Shown: positions 19,813 to 29,793, numbered from the stretch's first letter. The stretch: DNA of 64,000 nucleotides from Isochrysis galbana (GCA_018136815.1 CM030936.1:5121774-5185773); one strand, 5' to 3'. Translations and numbers: made by a program. Notes: generated from the letters alone by a model not told the origin.

Positions 19813-20585
19813 GGTAGCTTCATCATTCGGGCCTGAAGGAGACCTTCCCATGAGACAATTATGGATGAAGCCAGGGTCAGATATGCTGTTGTCCAAGCCG
19901 AAACGCCGTGCAGGTATTTTGTGAGCCCGAAGCGCCCTTGTCATTGCACATGGATCTCTAGCTTTCAGCCTCCCAGCCGCCACGATAAAGGCTTGATGGA
20001 TGGCCGGTTCAGCCTCCCAGCCGCCACGATGAAGGCTTGATGGATGGCCGGGCGATGGACCTCAGCCATTGTGCGCTTTCTACTCGGCAGCTGTCTTGTT
20101 ACATTCGTAGTCTTGGCATGAGCTTGCGTATCAGAGTACGGCTCTCATCTAAGGAGGATATGGTGGCACCGCTTCAGCCGCAACTTGTCATGAGGTAGCA
20201 GTCAGCTAGAATGTATCCGTATCCGATTCTCTTTGTGACTTTTGTAACGTCAACGGCGTGTCCACGATCTCATGGTGTGACATTTGTTGGTAGCGACTGG
20301 TGGCTGGGGTGGGGTGGAGCTGGGATCGGCTGCAGGTGGCCATCTTTCCGCCATTTGACCTCAGCTGGCTGAGGGTGGCCGGGCGGAGTCGGGTTTGACC
20401 CCCATTTGCTCGATGGTGTTTTGGTTGGGGGCCAGATATCCTTAATTCTTCTGCGCCTCTCTTCTCTTTGTTCATAGACATGGCCGAGCCATCGCTATCG
20501 CTCATCGCAGCACCGTGATCCATGATGCACACGGTGTTGGTGTTGCTTTTACGTGAGGTTTGTTGTTGGCCGTATTGCTACTACG
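19813..20585. other. Intergenic with a 44-bp tandem duplication
   Basis: 19964-20007 and 20008-20051 are two copies of a 44-bp unit starting TTCAGCCTCCCAGCCGCC, differing at about one base. The rest shows no gene. A 108-codon minus frame (20206-20532) has no recognisable domain and is not annotated. Confidence 0.6.
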
Positions 20586-21078
20586 CAAGTCCGTGATTTA
20601 AAAAAATTCGATCCCGACTCCCGATCCTCGAAAACAAGGGGTAAAAAATGCGACCCCAAGAGCGAAACAGAAACCGGCACTGTATACGTCATAAACCCGA
20701 CCTCCCCGAACCAGCGCACACAGCGGACCGCTGAGAAAGCCGACCCCCCCCCCCCCCGAACCAGCGAACACCACCCCCGTTGAGAAACCGACGCCCCTTG
20801 GGAGCCGGGAGTGTACTCTTACAATATTGTATCTGAGATTATCTGACGAGACCCGTGAGATGAAGCGCGCGTCACCGCATTCGACGACATTTCAAGGCGT
20901 TTTCCGACCCCCCCTGAACCGCCCAGAGCACTTCGCGCGCTCCGTGCGCGACCCCTTCCGAACCAAATAACCACCCCGTGAAATACCGCTCCCCCCCCCC
21001 CCCCCGAACCGAAAACGACACTCTTAAATCGGCCCAAAATCGACCCCCCCCCCCGTTTTTTTTACATCGCGGACTTGT
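20586..21078. mobile_element. R5 element with CAAGTCCGCGAT inverted ends
   Basis: Left end CAAGTCCGTGATTTAAAAAA (20586) and right end ATCGCGGACTTG (21066-21077) are inverted copies of about 12 bp (one mismatch), bounding about 490 bp. The interior is a degenerate array of CCGAACC / CGACCCC words with poly(C) runs and no transposase. A left-end fragment occurs at 3968. It is a non-autonomous, DNA-transposon-like element; superfamily unknown. Confidence 0.55.
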
Positions 21079-21114
21079 AGTGCAGGCAGGAACTATGGTT
21101 ATGGTTATAGTTTG

Positions 21115-21505
21115 ATTGATCTATGGAGCGGTCGCGGGACACGCGGGACCGGTCGCCTGGGGCCGAGGCAGAGGAGGCTAGGGCTGGGTCCTGGCCTCCC
21201 CTGCCTCTCCATCGCTGGCGCTCCTGAGCCTCAGGGGCCCCCACTCTGCACCTGTCTGCCTGTCGACCAGGACCAGGGGAGGGGGGGGGTTGGAGCGATG
21301 GGCTGGCCACGACCGGCCACGACGCGCGAGACAGGCGAGCCTGTGGGGAAGGAAGTGGGTCATCAGCATGCCAGTCTGCTCCTGGCAAGCCATGGCCCAG
21401 GCATGCCAGGAGCATGGGTGGTTCCTCCCCCATGGCAGGGGAGGAGTGGAGAGGGGGGGGGGGCTCGTGCCCCCCCATGGGCGAACTAAGTATAAACTTA
21501 GTTGA
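21115..21505 (+). repeat. R1 family repeat, copy B
   Basis: Matches copy A over most of its length and ends in the same CTAAGTATAAACTTAG hairpin terminus at 21505. Conserved CTCCTGGCA...TGCCAGGAG hairpin at 21379-21412. Immediately followed by the palindromic repeat that bounds the next element. Confidence 0.75.
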
Positions 21506-21506
21506 T

Positions 21507-23102
21507 GACCCTATCGTTTTAACGATAGTTCGAGGAATGGGTCAAAAGGGCATCCTGCCCTTGGCATGCCAGGAGGGCGCGAAAGCCATCGCGTAGTGCT
21601 TGTGGTAGCCTTTGCAACCCTTCGGGCCGGCGTGGATGTTCATATTTTTGATGTCGCCTCCCAGGTCCTTGCAGTCGCGAATCGCGTAATCGAGGGGGTA
21701 TGGGTTGTTGTTCACGTTCAGAAGAATTTTGCGCGGGAAGGGGAAGGACTCGAAAGTTCCCGTCCTTGGCGCGACGTAGAGGTGGTATACCTCTTTTTTG
21801 CCTTGGGTCACGATGATGCCCTCCTTGGTGAGCACCTTGGTGCGTTCTTGGTTGCCTTGTAGGAACACGAATCCTTGGTTTTCGAGTGCCCTCGCCAACG
21901 TTGATATGGTGATGGCGTCCTTCATTTCGAATTTATAGTTTCGTACCACAAGATGCGCGGACACGTCCTTGAATGCGCTTGCTAGCGATTTGGATGATGC
22001 CTGGGGGAGCTCTTTTGCCTTGTCGTCGTAGGTTTGGAATTTGACGACCATCGGGTACTTCACCCCGTTTAGCGCGAATACTCCCTGGTCCTTGAACTTG
22101 GCTTGGTATTGTTGTGCGCAATCCGCCGTGACCAGGATTTCCCATGGTCCCGACGAAGTCTTGGCGAGAAATTCCGGCTCGAGGTCCACGCCTTCAAGCT
22201 TGTTGAGGTGCGCTACTATGGCGCTCAAAGCTTCTTCGTCTTTGACTTTGATGCCCCGGTCCGTGGAGGTGAAGGTCATTATGATTAGAGAGAAGTCCGG
22301 TTGATATTCGTCGTCATCTTCTTGATCGTTCCCTTCTTGGGGGGTTGCCTGCATGAGTTCGAGGGGTAGGGGGTGTCTGGTTAGCCCCCAGGTTGATCGG
22401 TTGTGTGTTGTGCGCGAGGGCCGTCCAGGTATGGGGCTCCCTAGGGCCCCTTTCCCCTTGCGTCTCAGCGAGGCTCCATGCCTCTGTGGTGTTGTTGTTT
22501 TTGAAATTTTTGAGAGGGCTTGTGGTTTTGAGGGTGAGGCTGTTGCTCTTGGCCGCTTGCGCGTTTCGTGTGTCGTGTCCCGGCCGCGTGTGTCACACGT
22601 GGCCGGGACGAGGTGGGGTGGGTGTTTGATGCTCTCGAAGCTGTGTTTTGATCCTGTGCTTGCGCAGGAAAGCCTGGATGCTGGGACATGCAGCTGGTGC
22701 TGCATGTCACCAGCAGAAGTTTGATGGTGGTCTGGATGACCGGCCGGGCCTGCGCCTCGAGCTTGCGCACGAGGTCAGTGCCATGGCTTTGTAGGGGCCC
22801 AGCCCGGAGGCTTTCCCTATGGGAGGCTGCTCGCTGTGTCTCTGGTTGTGTGTGGACTCTGTTGTGTTGATCTTGCCATGCTGGCACATTGTGTGTTGTT
22901 GTGGTGTGTGCTGTCGGTGTGGCTCTGAGGCTTCGGCTCGGGCCGTGGCTCGCGGGTACCTGGGCTGGCATGGCCCTGGTTGGAGGGCGCTGCGGCTGCG
23001 CAGCGTCTGTCATGTCGTGGTCGGTCGGCGCGGCGGGGTGGGCGGCGAGAGAGGGTGGGAGCGTGGCGCGCTCCATGACCCTATCGTTTATAACGATAGT
23101 TC
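21507..23102 (-). mobile_element. Element bounded by direct copies of a palindromic 25-bp repeat, carrying an ORF1-like frame
   Basis: GACCCTATCGTTTTAACGATAGTTC (split here as GACCCTATCG, TTTTAACGATAGTTC) at 21507-21531 recurs with one inserted base at 23077-23102. Each copy is a near-perfect palindrome, and both lie in the same orientation. The interior is read on the minus strand: an ATG follows the right palindrome directly, and a long basic/Pro-rich frame begins there. The whole is embedded among R1 sequences (copy B to the left, an R1 3' end to the right). It could be a LINE ORF1 region or a novel non-autonomous element. No reverse transcriptase is present in the window. Confidence 0.45.
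21542..22705 (-). CDS. ORF1/Gag-like nucleic-acid-binding protein of a mobile element
   Basis: A 387-codon frame. The N-terminal 130 residues are Ser/Pro/Arg-rich and disordered. Residues about 140-370 are folded-looking with alternating strands and helices (FSLIIMTFTSTDRG, PWEILVTADCAQQY, YPMVVKFQTY, YHLYVAPRTG). The C-terminus reads GPKGCKGYHKHYAMAF, which recalls a degraded zinc knuckle. Another frame opening at about 23067 on the same strand (VMERATLPPS...) overlaps it, so the true N-terminus may lie upstream in a different frame. I do not recognise a specific family. Position inside a repeat nest and the RNA-binding-like composition suggest a LINE ORF1 product. Confidence 0.45.
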   Translation of the reverse strand: MQHQLHVPASRLSCASTGSKHSFESIKHPPHLVPATCDTRGRDTTHETRKRPRATASPSKPQALSKISKTTTPQRHGASLRRKGKGALGSPIPGRPSRTTHNRSTWGLTRHPLPLELMQATPQEGNDQEDDDEYQPDFSLIIMTFTSTDRGIKVKDEEALSAIVAHLNKLEGVDLEPEFLAKTSSGPWEILVTADCAQQYQAKFKDQGVFALNGVKYPMVVKFQTYDDKAKELPQASSKSLASAFKDVSAHLVVRNYKFEMKDAITISTLARALENQGFVFLQGNQERTKVLTKEGIIVTQGKKEVYHLYVAPRTGTFESFPFPRKILLNVNNNPYPLDYAIRDCKDLGGDIKNMNIHAGPKGCKGYHKHYAMAFAPSWHAKGRMPF

Positions 23103-23171
23103 CAGGGGAGGAGTGGAGAGAGAGGGGGCGGCTCGTGCCCCCCCAAAGGTGAACCGCCAAGTATAAACTTA
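23103..23171 (+). repeat. R1 family repeat, copy C (3' end only)
   Basis: About 69 bp matching the R1 3' end, from the AGGGGAGGAGTGGAGAGAG block through AAGTATAAACTTAG. It is 5'-truncated at a TTCC shared with the palindrome, suggesting a microhomology junction. Confidence 0.65.
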
Positions 23172-23174
23172 GAT

Positions 23175-23236
23175 GGTAGAAAGTTTGCTGCGTGAAAGTA
23201 GTGGGTCCATGGCCGCGTGTGCGGTAAGCGAATATG
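23175..23236 (+). repeat. R2 repeat, copy 1
   Basis: TAGAAAGTTTGCTGCGTGA ... GGTCCATGGCCGCGTGTGCG closely matches 33244-33304. In both places it lies next to R1 sequence. It sits between R1 copy C and the 3' end of the DOT1-like gene. Confidence 0.65.
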
Positions 23237-23372
23237 ATAAGGTTTTACTCACTACCACGACGGTTAGACCCACTCAAATACACAACCGCTACTGCTTGTC
23301 GAGGATCGGGGCGTCGGTTGGGCCCAGGGCGCAGCTGATCGTGCCGGTGCCAGCGCTACCTACAAGAACGTA

Positions 23373-26261
23373 TTACGGAGGGATGTATCGCATATTGATG
23401 TACACATAAGCGTTCATGGTTTCTTTGCCCGTGGTTTGAACGCGAATCTTCGCGACGGGCTGCACGACGCTTAGTCCATGTTGCCACCATTCAGAGGCGG
23501 TCCGATAACTGATAAGCACGAGAAACGGGGAGGCCATCAGTACACGAGCCAAGGAACAGAGCGTGCGAGGTGAGAAGACTCGGTCGAACACGTAGATGTG
23601 AGAGAAGTCCAGGTGTGAACCAAGCGTAGCATCGCCGAAGTGGAAGAAGACGCTCTCGAAAGGATCTGGTGTGTCTTGTTGCTGAGGACATTCGTCGGTT
23701 CCAGTTTTGGTGTGCACGATGACAGAGTTTGAGCCGGCCTCGATATCTACGCCCCCGTCCTCAGTAGCATCCGTTCCTCGGATGGTTGTAGTCATGCCGT
23801 GATTGTTCATCAAAGTCGATTGAGGATTGGTGTCGGTGTGCCTTGGCTCGAGTTGGATGGGCTCCGAAGGATTCGCCTGACTCTCGCAAGCCGCGCCATA
23901 TGGGTTCGCAGAAATGCAAGCGTTGGAGATGCGAGGCTCCTGGTCTTTGGTCGTCTCATCGGTCCGGCTGCGAGACACAAGTTTTTCATCATGCACAAGT
24001 GATGCGGGCTCGGCTTCTTGGTGGAAAGATCGTGTCAACTCGGGATCTAGGAGAATCTCCGAACGAATCTCCTGTAGCACATGTCGAGCGATTTCGTGGC
24101 GCGAGACCACGCACTCGATGCCGACAGCGCGTCTCACTTGGATTTCAAGCGCCACATGCATGACCACCTTCCCGAAGCCAGAACCAATGTCTAAGAAAGA
24201 AGATTCTGAGGTCAAATCCCATGCTCGCACCCAACCATCAGGGCGAAGGCGTACTAAAAGGCAGTCGCGCAAGCTATTCAACAGGCTGCAGATGCGATGA
24301 ACTGAGCCGGCAGTGAGCTCGCCGTAGCCTTCCGATCCGCGGGTGTTGCCGCCCAATCCCCGTGGAGCATCTCCTTTATCTGCCGCTAAACGTTGCTGTT
24401 GCGGGATACTCCCATTGCCACGGGAGATGCGCCCCTGGGTGGCGCCAGCATCGAAGTCCGAAGTGAGGCCCCAATCTAGATAGGATGCAGACTCCACCAG
24501 TCGATACATTCGTTTGAGGAGACGCGCATGAAGAGGCCCCGCGACATGCACGTCCACGCGAGGTACATCAAAAAGGCACCGCTCGTCGTGCAACTCGTCT
24601 TCATCTACACCAACTTCCTCTTGGCCATGCGTCACCAACGCGATGGATTTGGGCACCTTCTGCCTGGTCCTAGAATGGTGCGTCGCACGAAGCACGTCAA
24701 CGCACGGTGTGGTCATGCCTGCAAGACGCGAGCTGTGCAAGATCGCGCCATCGGAAATGCGGAAGCGGCTAGTTGTTGCCACAGCCCACTTCCCTTTGAT
24801 TAAGGCCGCTTCGTACTCACCATCCGGCAACCCGCGCAGTTCGCTACGCGTGAAGCGGAGCACGCCGGTCGCCGCGTCGCGATTGATCCGCTTATATTTA
24901 GCACGTGAGCTTAGGCTTCGCCAGGCATCCGCCCCAGCATGGAAGATGCCGATCCATCCACCCTCAGTCCCTGGGTTAGCAAGTGGCCACCACCAGCGAA
25001 ATCGACATTCGAGAAGGTCGTCTTTACGGTGCCCGTCTTCCCCAATTGACAGAATGACTCGGTAAGTGGTGTGATCCATGTCGCGTTCGATGCCGTCGCG
25101 GTGGATTGCAGCTAACGGTGCGAGGAGGCGAAGAACACGATCCCCGTGCACAGCCTTCTCTGTCCATGAGGGTGGTTGTCCAACATGGTGCTCAAGCGTT
25201 GCGAGTCCGGCCGCAATGCCATGATGTGCCATAGGGCGTGGCGAAACGGTCCAGCGATTCCCCGCGTCCGCAAGATCTTCTACCGTGGCAGGATGGGAAG
25301 GGAACTTGTCTTGCGGAAGACTGCCATGGAGCATCAAAGCGGCCAAAACGATGGGTGAATTAGTCTCTGATGGCTGGAAGGCGGCCTCAAATTCATGCCA
25401 TAGCGGCAGTTGGTCTACGAGAGCGATTTTAGCGCGGCTTGTGCAATCCTGCGCGCCCAGTTCCGCGGAATGGCGCAGGTGTAAAGCCTGAATCAATTCA
25501 TAGTAACCAGCGGGTCGCCACTCGAATGCAGCCTGAACGCGCATCAAAAATTCAAGAGCCGAGACGGTGATTTCGTCAATGTGTTCCTTCTCTAGGCCGC
25601 ATCGCAAGTCAACCACGAGGCTCTCCTTGTGCACATGGAACGGGCTAGGCTCCATGCCCTCACACGCGTCTGTCCCGTCGGATCTCAATTCCGGCAAGCT
25701 GGGCGGCTCGCTTGCCGTTGCTTTCAACTTCTTGTTACGTTGACCAGGCTGGCCATGAGCGTCGCGACAAGTGAACGCTAGGCTGTCTTCACTAGTGTGC
25801 GCCTCAGTCGAACGGCAGTACTCACTATTCTCAACGTCATCGCAATAGGAAGGAGGCACGCCTCTACTCAGATCCCCGTACGACGTAAGCTTTGCCTTCT
25901 TGATGCCTGGTGCGGGGTTGCTGGTCGGCTCTTTGATCGACTCGTCAGAAGTGCTGGCCAGGCTATCATTCTCAACTGCAGCACACTCAGTCGCATTGCG
26001 CCGCCTCGGCTTCTTGCGCGATCCCGGTGGTGCTAGCGACGTGGCCCTGAGATCTTCCTCCGCATCCCGGCTCGAGGAGGCGCAGACAGTCTGGGCGCAG
26101 ACTGTCTGGGAGCACAGGTGCTCCAGGATCGCCTCGAGCGCTGCGAAGCGATCGCTGCAGCAGAACGAAGAGATAGGTTGGAGGGGGGGGGGGGGGGATG
26201 AATGTGGGAGTGTAGCTAGCGTGTGTGTCGTGGGGTGCATTCGCGGGCGAAGGCGCACCAC
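23373..26261 (-). CDS. DOT1-like methyltransferase with PAH-like and SKICH-like regions
   Basis: One 962-codon exon. The C-terminal catalytic part has the DOT1 hallmarks: YGELTAGSVHRICSLL (about 646-661), SAM-binding FLDIGSGFGKVVMHVALEI (689-707), GIECV (714-718), and a final strand-helix block HIYVFDRVFSPRTL...LVLISY (about 895-930). A low-complexity insert of about 130 residues splits the SAM fold. Residues about 228-298 (ALEFLMRVQAAFEWRPAGYY, then a second helix pair) match the paired amphipathic helix pattern of Sin3. Residues about 400-505 match the SKICH beta-sandwich pattern (WIGIFHAG, LRFTRSELRGLPDGEYEA, AVATTSRFRI). SRKKPRRRNA near residue 80 is a likely nuclear signal. Family role: histone H3 methylation at a Lys equivalent to K79. 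The exact start is uncertain because a poly(G) run lies near 26184. Confidence 0.8.
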   Translation of the reverse strand: MVRLRPRMHPTTHTLATLPHSSPPPPLQPISSFCCSDRFAALEAILEHLCSQTVCAQTVCASSSRDAEEDLRATSLAPPGSRKKPRRRNATECAAVENDSLASTSDESIKEPTSNPAPGIKKAKLTSYGDLSRGVPPSYCDDVENSEYCRSTEAHTSEDSLAFTCRDAHGQPGQRNKKLKATASEPPSLPELRSDGTDACEGMEPSPFHVHKESLVVDLRCGLEKEHIDEITVSALEFLMRVQAAFEWRPAGYYELIQALHLRHSAELGAQDCTSRAKIALVDQLPLWHEFEAAFQPSETNSPIVLAALMLHGSLPQDKFPSHPATVEDLADAGNRWTVSPRPMAHHGIAAGLATLEHHVGQPPSWTEKAVHGDRVLRLLAPLAAIHRDGIERDMDHTTYRVILSIGEDGHRKDDLLECRFRWWWPLANPGTEGGWIGIFHAGADAWRSLSSRAKYKRINRDAATGVLRFTRSELRGLPDGEYEAALIKGKWAVATTSRFRISDGAILHSSRLAGMTTPCVDVLRATHHSRTRQKVPKSIALVTHGQEEVGVDEDELHDERCLFDVPRVDVHVAGPLHARLLKRMYRLVESASYLDWGLTSDFDAGATQGRISRGNGSIPQQQRLAADKGDAPRGLGGNTRGSEGYGELTAGSVHRICSLLNSLRDCLLVRLRPDGWVRAWDLTSESSFLDIGSGFGKVVMHVALEIQVRRAVGIECVVSRHEIARHVLQEIRSEILLDPELTRSFHQEAEPASLVHDEKLVSRSRTDETTKDQEPRISNACISANPYGAACESQANPSEPIQLEPRHTDTNPQSTLMNNHGMTTTIRGTDATEDGGVDIEAGSNSVIVHTKTGTDECPQQQDTPDPFESVFFHFGDATLGSHLDFSHIYVFDRVFSPRTLCSLARVLMASPFLVLISYRTASEWWQHGLSVVQPVAKIRVQTTGKETMNAYVYINMRYIPP

Positions 26262-26525
26262 CCGTGCCGCTCGAGCTCGCGCCTCGCCTGCTCGAGTCCC
26301 ACGCCGGGCGCGAGCGCGCGTAGGAAGGCCAGCGCCTCGCCGCCGGCGTGCGACGCCATCGCGCCGACACGCCCCCCCTCCCCCCTGCAGCCCGCCGCGG
26401 TTCCCCGTCTCTCACATCGTCGACAAAAAGAAAAAGAAAAAAACCGCCAAGTTTACCGCGCTCCCGACGGGTGGCCGCGCACCGGTACCAAGGGAGTCTC
26501 TCCCACAAAGCAGCTCCCAGAGGCC
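26262..26525. promoter_or_regulatory. Bidirectional promoter interval between DOT1-like gene and small two-exon gene
   Basis: About 260 bp separate the minus-strand DOT1-like frame from the plus-strand ATG at 26526, so the two probably share a promoter. It is GC-rich with an AAAAAGAAAAAGAAAAAA tract at about 26424-26442. No TATA box was identified. Confidence 0.4.
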
Positions 26526-27001
26526 ATGTATGGCTTGGATGAGCTTGCTGGTCCAGTTGGCTGCCCAGCAGGCCACATGGCTTATGGTGGCGCCACACGA
26601 GGGGCTACAACCGCTCCCAGTGGCGCCCCTGTCCCCCTGCATGTCGTGCGCCGCCTGCAAAGCTTCGACGGCGGAGGCGCGCCAAGGTGCTGTTGCCCAG
26701 TATGCGATGTGGACGAGGCGCAGGCGGCCGAAGCGGTCTCTGCCCCTCACCAGGCGGGAGTGGTGAGTGTCTGCACGCGCGCCTGGCTGCACGGCCGCCT
26801 TCTGCAGGACGGTGAAGGCGGCAGAGCATAGCATGTGACTGCTTCGTTACTCACCCGTTCCCTCCACCTGTATTCCCAGACATGGAGAACCGCCACAGGC
26901 GGTTCTTCCTGTACAAGAGCACCGCCCGCAAGCTTAGGGCTACCGGCTCTGGCAATCGTGTGCGCCACACGAGGTGTCTGCAGCACCAAAATGAGGCGTA
27001 G
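26526..27001 (+). CDS. Hypothetical small two-exon protein
   Basis: Exon 1 starts at ATG 26526 (MYGLDELAGPVGCPAGHMAY...) and runs to a strong donor GTGAGT at 26763. It has a Cys cluster, RCCCPVCDVDEAQA. Exon 2 begins after the acceptor TATTCCCAG at 26879 and contains the basic frame ENRHRRFFLYKSTARKLRAT ending at TAG 26999-27001. Joining exon 1 to that frame needs the GT four bases further on (GTGTCT at 26767); using GTGAGT gives a different exon-2 frame ending at 27170. The basic FFLYK-ARKL-ATG pattern resembles short conserved proteins I recall from algal genomes but cannot name. Divergent pairing with the DOT1-like gene supports it being real. Confidence 0.4.
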
Positions 27002-28332
27002 TATGGCACAAGCACCACAGGTTTCTCGGTGGCGTAAGCCTTCTCTCACCTCGATGTCTCTTTGGGGAGGGGGTGAGAGGAGCACTGGGGCTGTGAAGAG
27101 GTCCTCAGGGCTCTGTCAACAGGATCTGTCGAGAGTACTGCGTGGGAAGTGGGGGATTCACGATCTGTGACCGGAGAAGCGGTGTGGCAGCAACCATGTC
27201 CCATCCGTGTGATTTTCTTCTGAGAAGTCGAGTGATTGGGCTGCAAGTTGAAGGTAGCATTTAAGATCTCACGCGACTGTCATGGAATTCAAATGGTGTT
27301 GGCTAATCCTGTTAAGCTAGCCTCTTATCCCTCAGGATGATCCAGAGAGAGCGGAGGCGGCGACTCCTCACCAAAAGACAAAAGAAAAAGACCTTGCGTC
27401 TTGGCCGTATAGCGTCCACGCTGCACGCTCCGACCATAGCGTGTTTTTTCCTCCCTAAGAGCCCCATTCGTGTAGCCTAGCGCTACATCTCCGCTGCCAA
27501 CAGGTAGCTCTCACATGTACAACACGTGCACACAGCTAACAGCTGCTCCACTGGCCTCTTCATCTCATTGTCATTGTGCCTATGCGTGCTTGCACGGGCA
27601 CCCGCAACCTCTACGATGGTGGCGCTTTACTGCGAAACAGTATTGGCCACTACGTAGTGCAACTACGGATTCCATAGGGATATACTCGTAATGGATGTAT
27701 AGTGTATAGTGCTACCGCAACCTTTTTGGTTGTGCAAGTATAGTGCTGAAGCGCCACCAAGGCTAGGAATCGTGATTAATAGGGTAGTTTTCAAAACTGC
27801 TGATTAGTAGTTTCAAAACTGCTGATGATTAATCGGAGGGGTTTTGAAACTGCCTATTAACTGCTTATTAACGGGTTGCCATCGGAGTTTTAAAACCCCT
27901 GATTAATAGGGTGATTAACACCCTATTAATCGATGAATCGATGTACGTACCTGTAGTCTACCATAGTCCATAGTCCTCTTGGCCTCGTGCCCTTCGCCGT
28001 CAAGCCTCGCAACCTCATCAACAACCTCGCCCCTTTCATGACTTCATGTATCACCTCTTATAGCCTCCGCTCCCCGTAGAACAAGTTAGTAGAACAGTGA
28101 ACAGTAGAATGTATGCCTTGTATATGTACTAAATAGAGTACGAGTAGAAGAACAAATACATCTCATTTCGTCATTTCTAGCTATATATATGAATATATGA
28201 ATATAGGAAAAGCGGGCCGTAGTAGGCGGCAAGAAAAGATAGGCGGCAAGCGTTCTGGACGGGGAGGGGAGAGAGGAGGGGAGACCCCCGCGGGGAGGGG
28301 GAGGGGAGACGAACCTAACGGGTCACGTATCG
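27002..28332. other. AT-richer intergenic with palindromic block R6
   Basis: No gene seen. 27770-27945 is built from GATTAATAGGGT, CACCCTATTAATC, CAAAACTGCTGATTA and GGTTTTGAAACTG words in direct and inverted order, and could fold strongly or be the remains of an inverted-repeat element. The 28180-28215 stretch is an ATAT microsatellite. Confidence 0.45.
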
Positions 28333-28451
28333 CAGCAGGACGAACGCTACCAACCTAGATGTGCCTGAGCTTCACCGTGTGGCCGCACGGCGAAGGACAT
28401 GGGAATAAGAACCTGGAAATCGCATCATCTAGGATGAATGCGACACTCGCA
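28333..28451 (+). repeat. R7 repeat, copy 1
   Basis: About 119 bp matching the reverse complement of 58627-58752. Core CTACCAACCTAGATG, then GTGTGGCCGCACGGCGAAGG. Both copies keep a 31-codon open frame (SFTVWPHGEG) with mostly amino-acid-changing differences, so coding is unlikely. Type unknown. Confidence 0.65.
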
Positions 28452-29793
28452 AATAGGTTTAATTCGCTATTCGCTATCTTCCCCGCGTTTCTCTATCTAC
28501 TTCAGCGATTGCAATCAGGTTTAATTAGCGACCTCTTCGTATCTCTCCCTTAGGCACACCGCACTTCTCTCGTCTTATTCGGTAAGTCTTTTGGAATGCT
28601 GTGCGGCAGGATTGCCCCTCGTTTCCGTTATGGTGCGATTCCCCTTCCAGACGGGATCGCCGACAGATCGCCTTCTGATCGTCGTCCGTCGTCGTCTGGC
28701 CGGAGTGTTTGGGTTTGGTTTCAGTCGAGTTACGTGAGAAAAGTCGTGGGGCGAGAGTCGGAGTGTTTCCTGGGTGTCTCTGTCCGTCGTCTTGTCGTCA
28801 GTCGTCATCCGTCGCTCTCGCTCTCGCCCTCTCGCTCTCGTCTAACACTCATTCATACCTCATACCCTACAATCTCACCTCGCCTCACCAGCCTCTGCCA
28901 TCCCAGTCCTCCCCTCACTCACCCTCGCCTCTCGCCGCTCGCTCGATGTCGCTCTCGCCGCCGTCCTCGCCCTCGCTATAGCCCACCTGCCCGCCTTCCT
29001 CTGCTGTTGTTGGGCTTCAGCCCGTCAGCACCTCCGAAGTCGTCTCCCTCGCCGCGCCTGCCGCCGGCCTCGCTCTTGCGCTCCTGCCTCATTGCCCTCA
29101 GGCCCCATGGGCCATTCCAATTCGTCACGTGGGTGGGTGGTGGCATTCACACCACTTCTAGTCGCACATAGACATAGCCTAGCCACACTGCGAATGTGTC
29201 GTTTCATAGTAACGAGCGTTCACAGAAGGCAGCGGCAAGGACGACTGATTTTGCTCTCCCTCCCTCCCATGCCCATTCAGCTGAGCGTGTAGGCCTTTGA
29301 GGCATTAAGATTCCTTTACGGCATTTACACCACTTCCAGTCGCACATAGCCTAGCCACACTGCGAATGTTATAAACTGACTATGGACATTTGATGGATCA
29401 ATTTGAGTCTGTCACTTATTCGACGGAACGTGACCTAAAAGTAGTTTGTATGTAGCATCTGCCTTTCTCCCCCGGCAATAACAGAACTCCCCCCCTCCCC
29501 CTCCCCCCCCCCCCCCCCCGCGGCGGGGCGGACGTTGCACCAGCTCTCCCTCGGTCGCTCCCCCCTTTCTCTCGCTCTCCTTCCCCCCTCTCCCTCTCTT
29601 TCTCTCCCTCTCTCTGTGTCGCCCCACGGGTTGAGGAGGGGCGAAGTATCAGTGGGCCATCTCTCTCTCCCTCCCTCTCTCGCTCCCTCTCTCCCTCTCC
29701 TCCTCTCCCCCTCTCCTGCTCTCCACCTCTTGCATCGTGAGGAGCAGCAGTGCGTCCAAAACACATTAGCAAGACCACACCGCGTGGACGGCC
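28452..29793. other. Intergenic and 5' region of dynein gene
   Basis: No gene seen. 29140-29193 and 29318-29368 are direct repeats (CACCACTTCYAGTCGCACAT ... CTAGCCACACTGCGAATG). 29375-29437 is an R10 copy (TGGACATTTGAT ... CGACGGAACG). 29492-29519 is poly(C), followed by a 200-bp CT-rich tract ending near 29735, just upstream of the dynein start. Confidence 0.5.

Noticed and set aside
26400-26834. 140-codon minus-strand frame opposite the small two-exon gene
   Set aside because: It overlaps the better-supported plus-strand gene with canonical splice sites and has no recognisable motif.
28596-29171. 191-codon plus-strand frame upstream of dynein gene
   Set aside because: Ser/Pro/Arg low complexity from CT-rich DNA, no domain, ends in directly repeated DNA.
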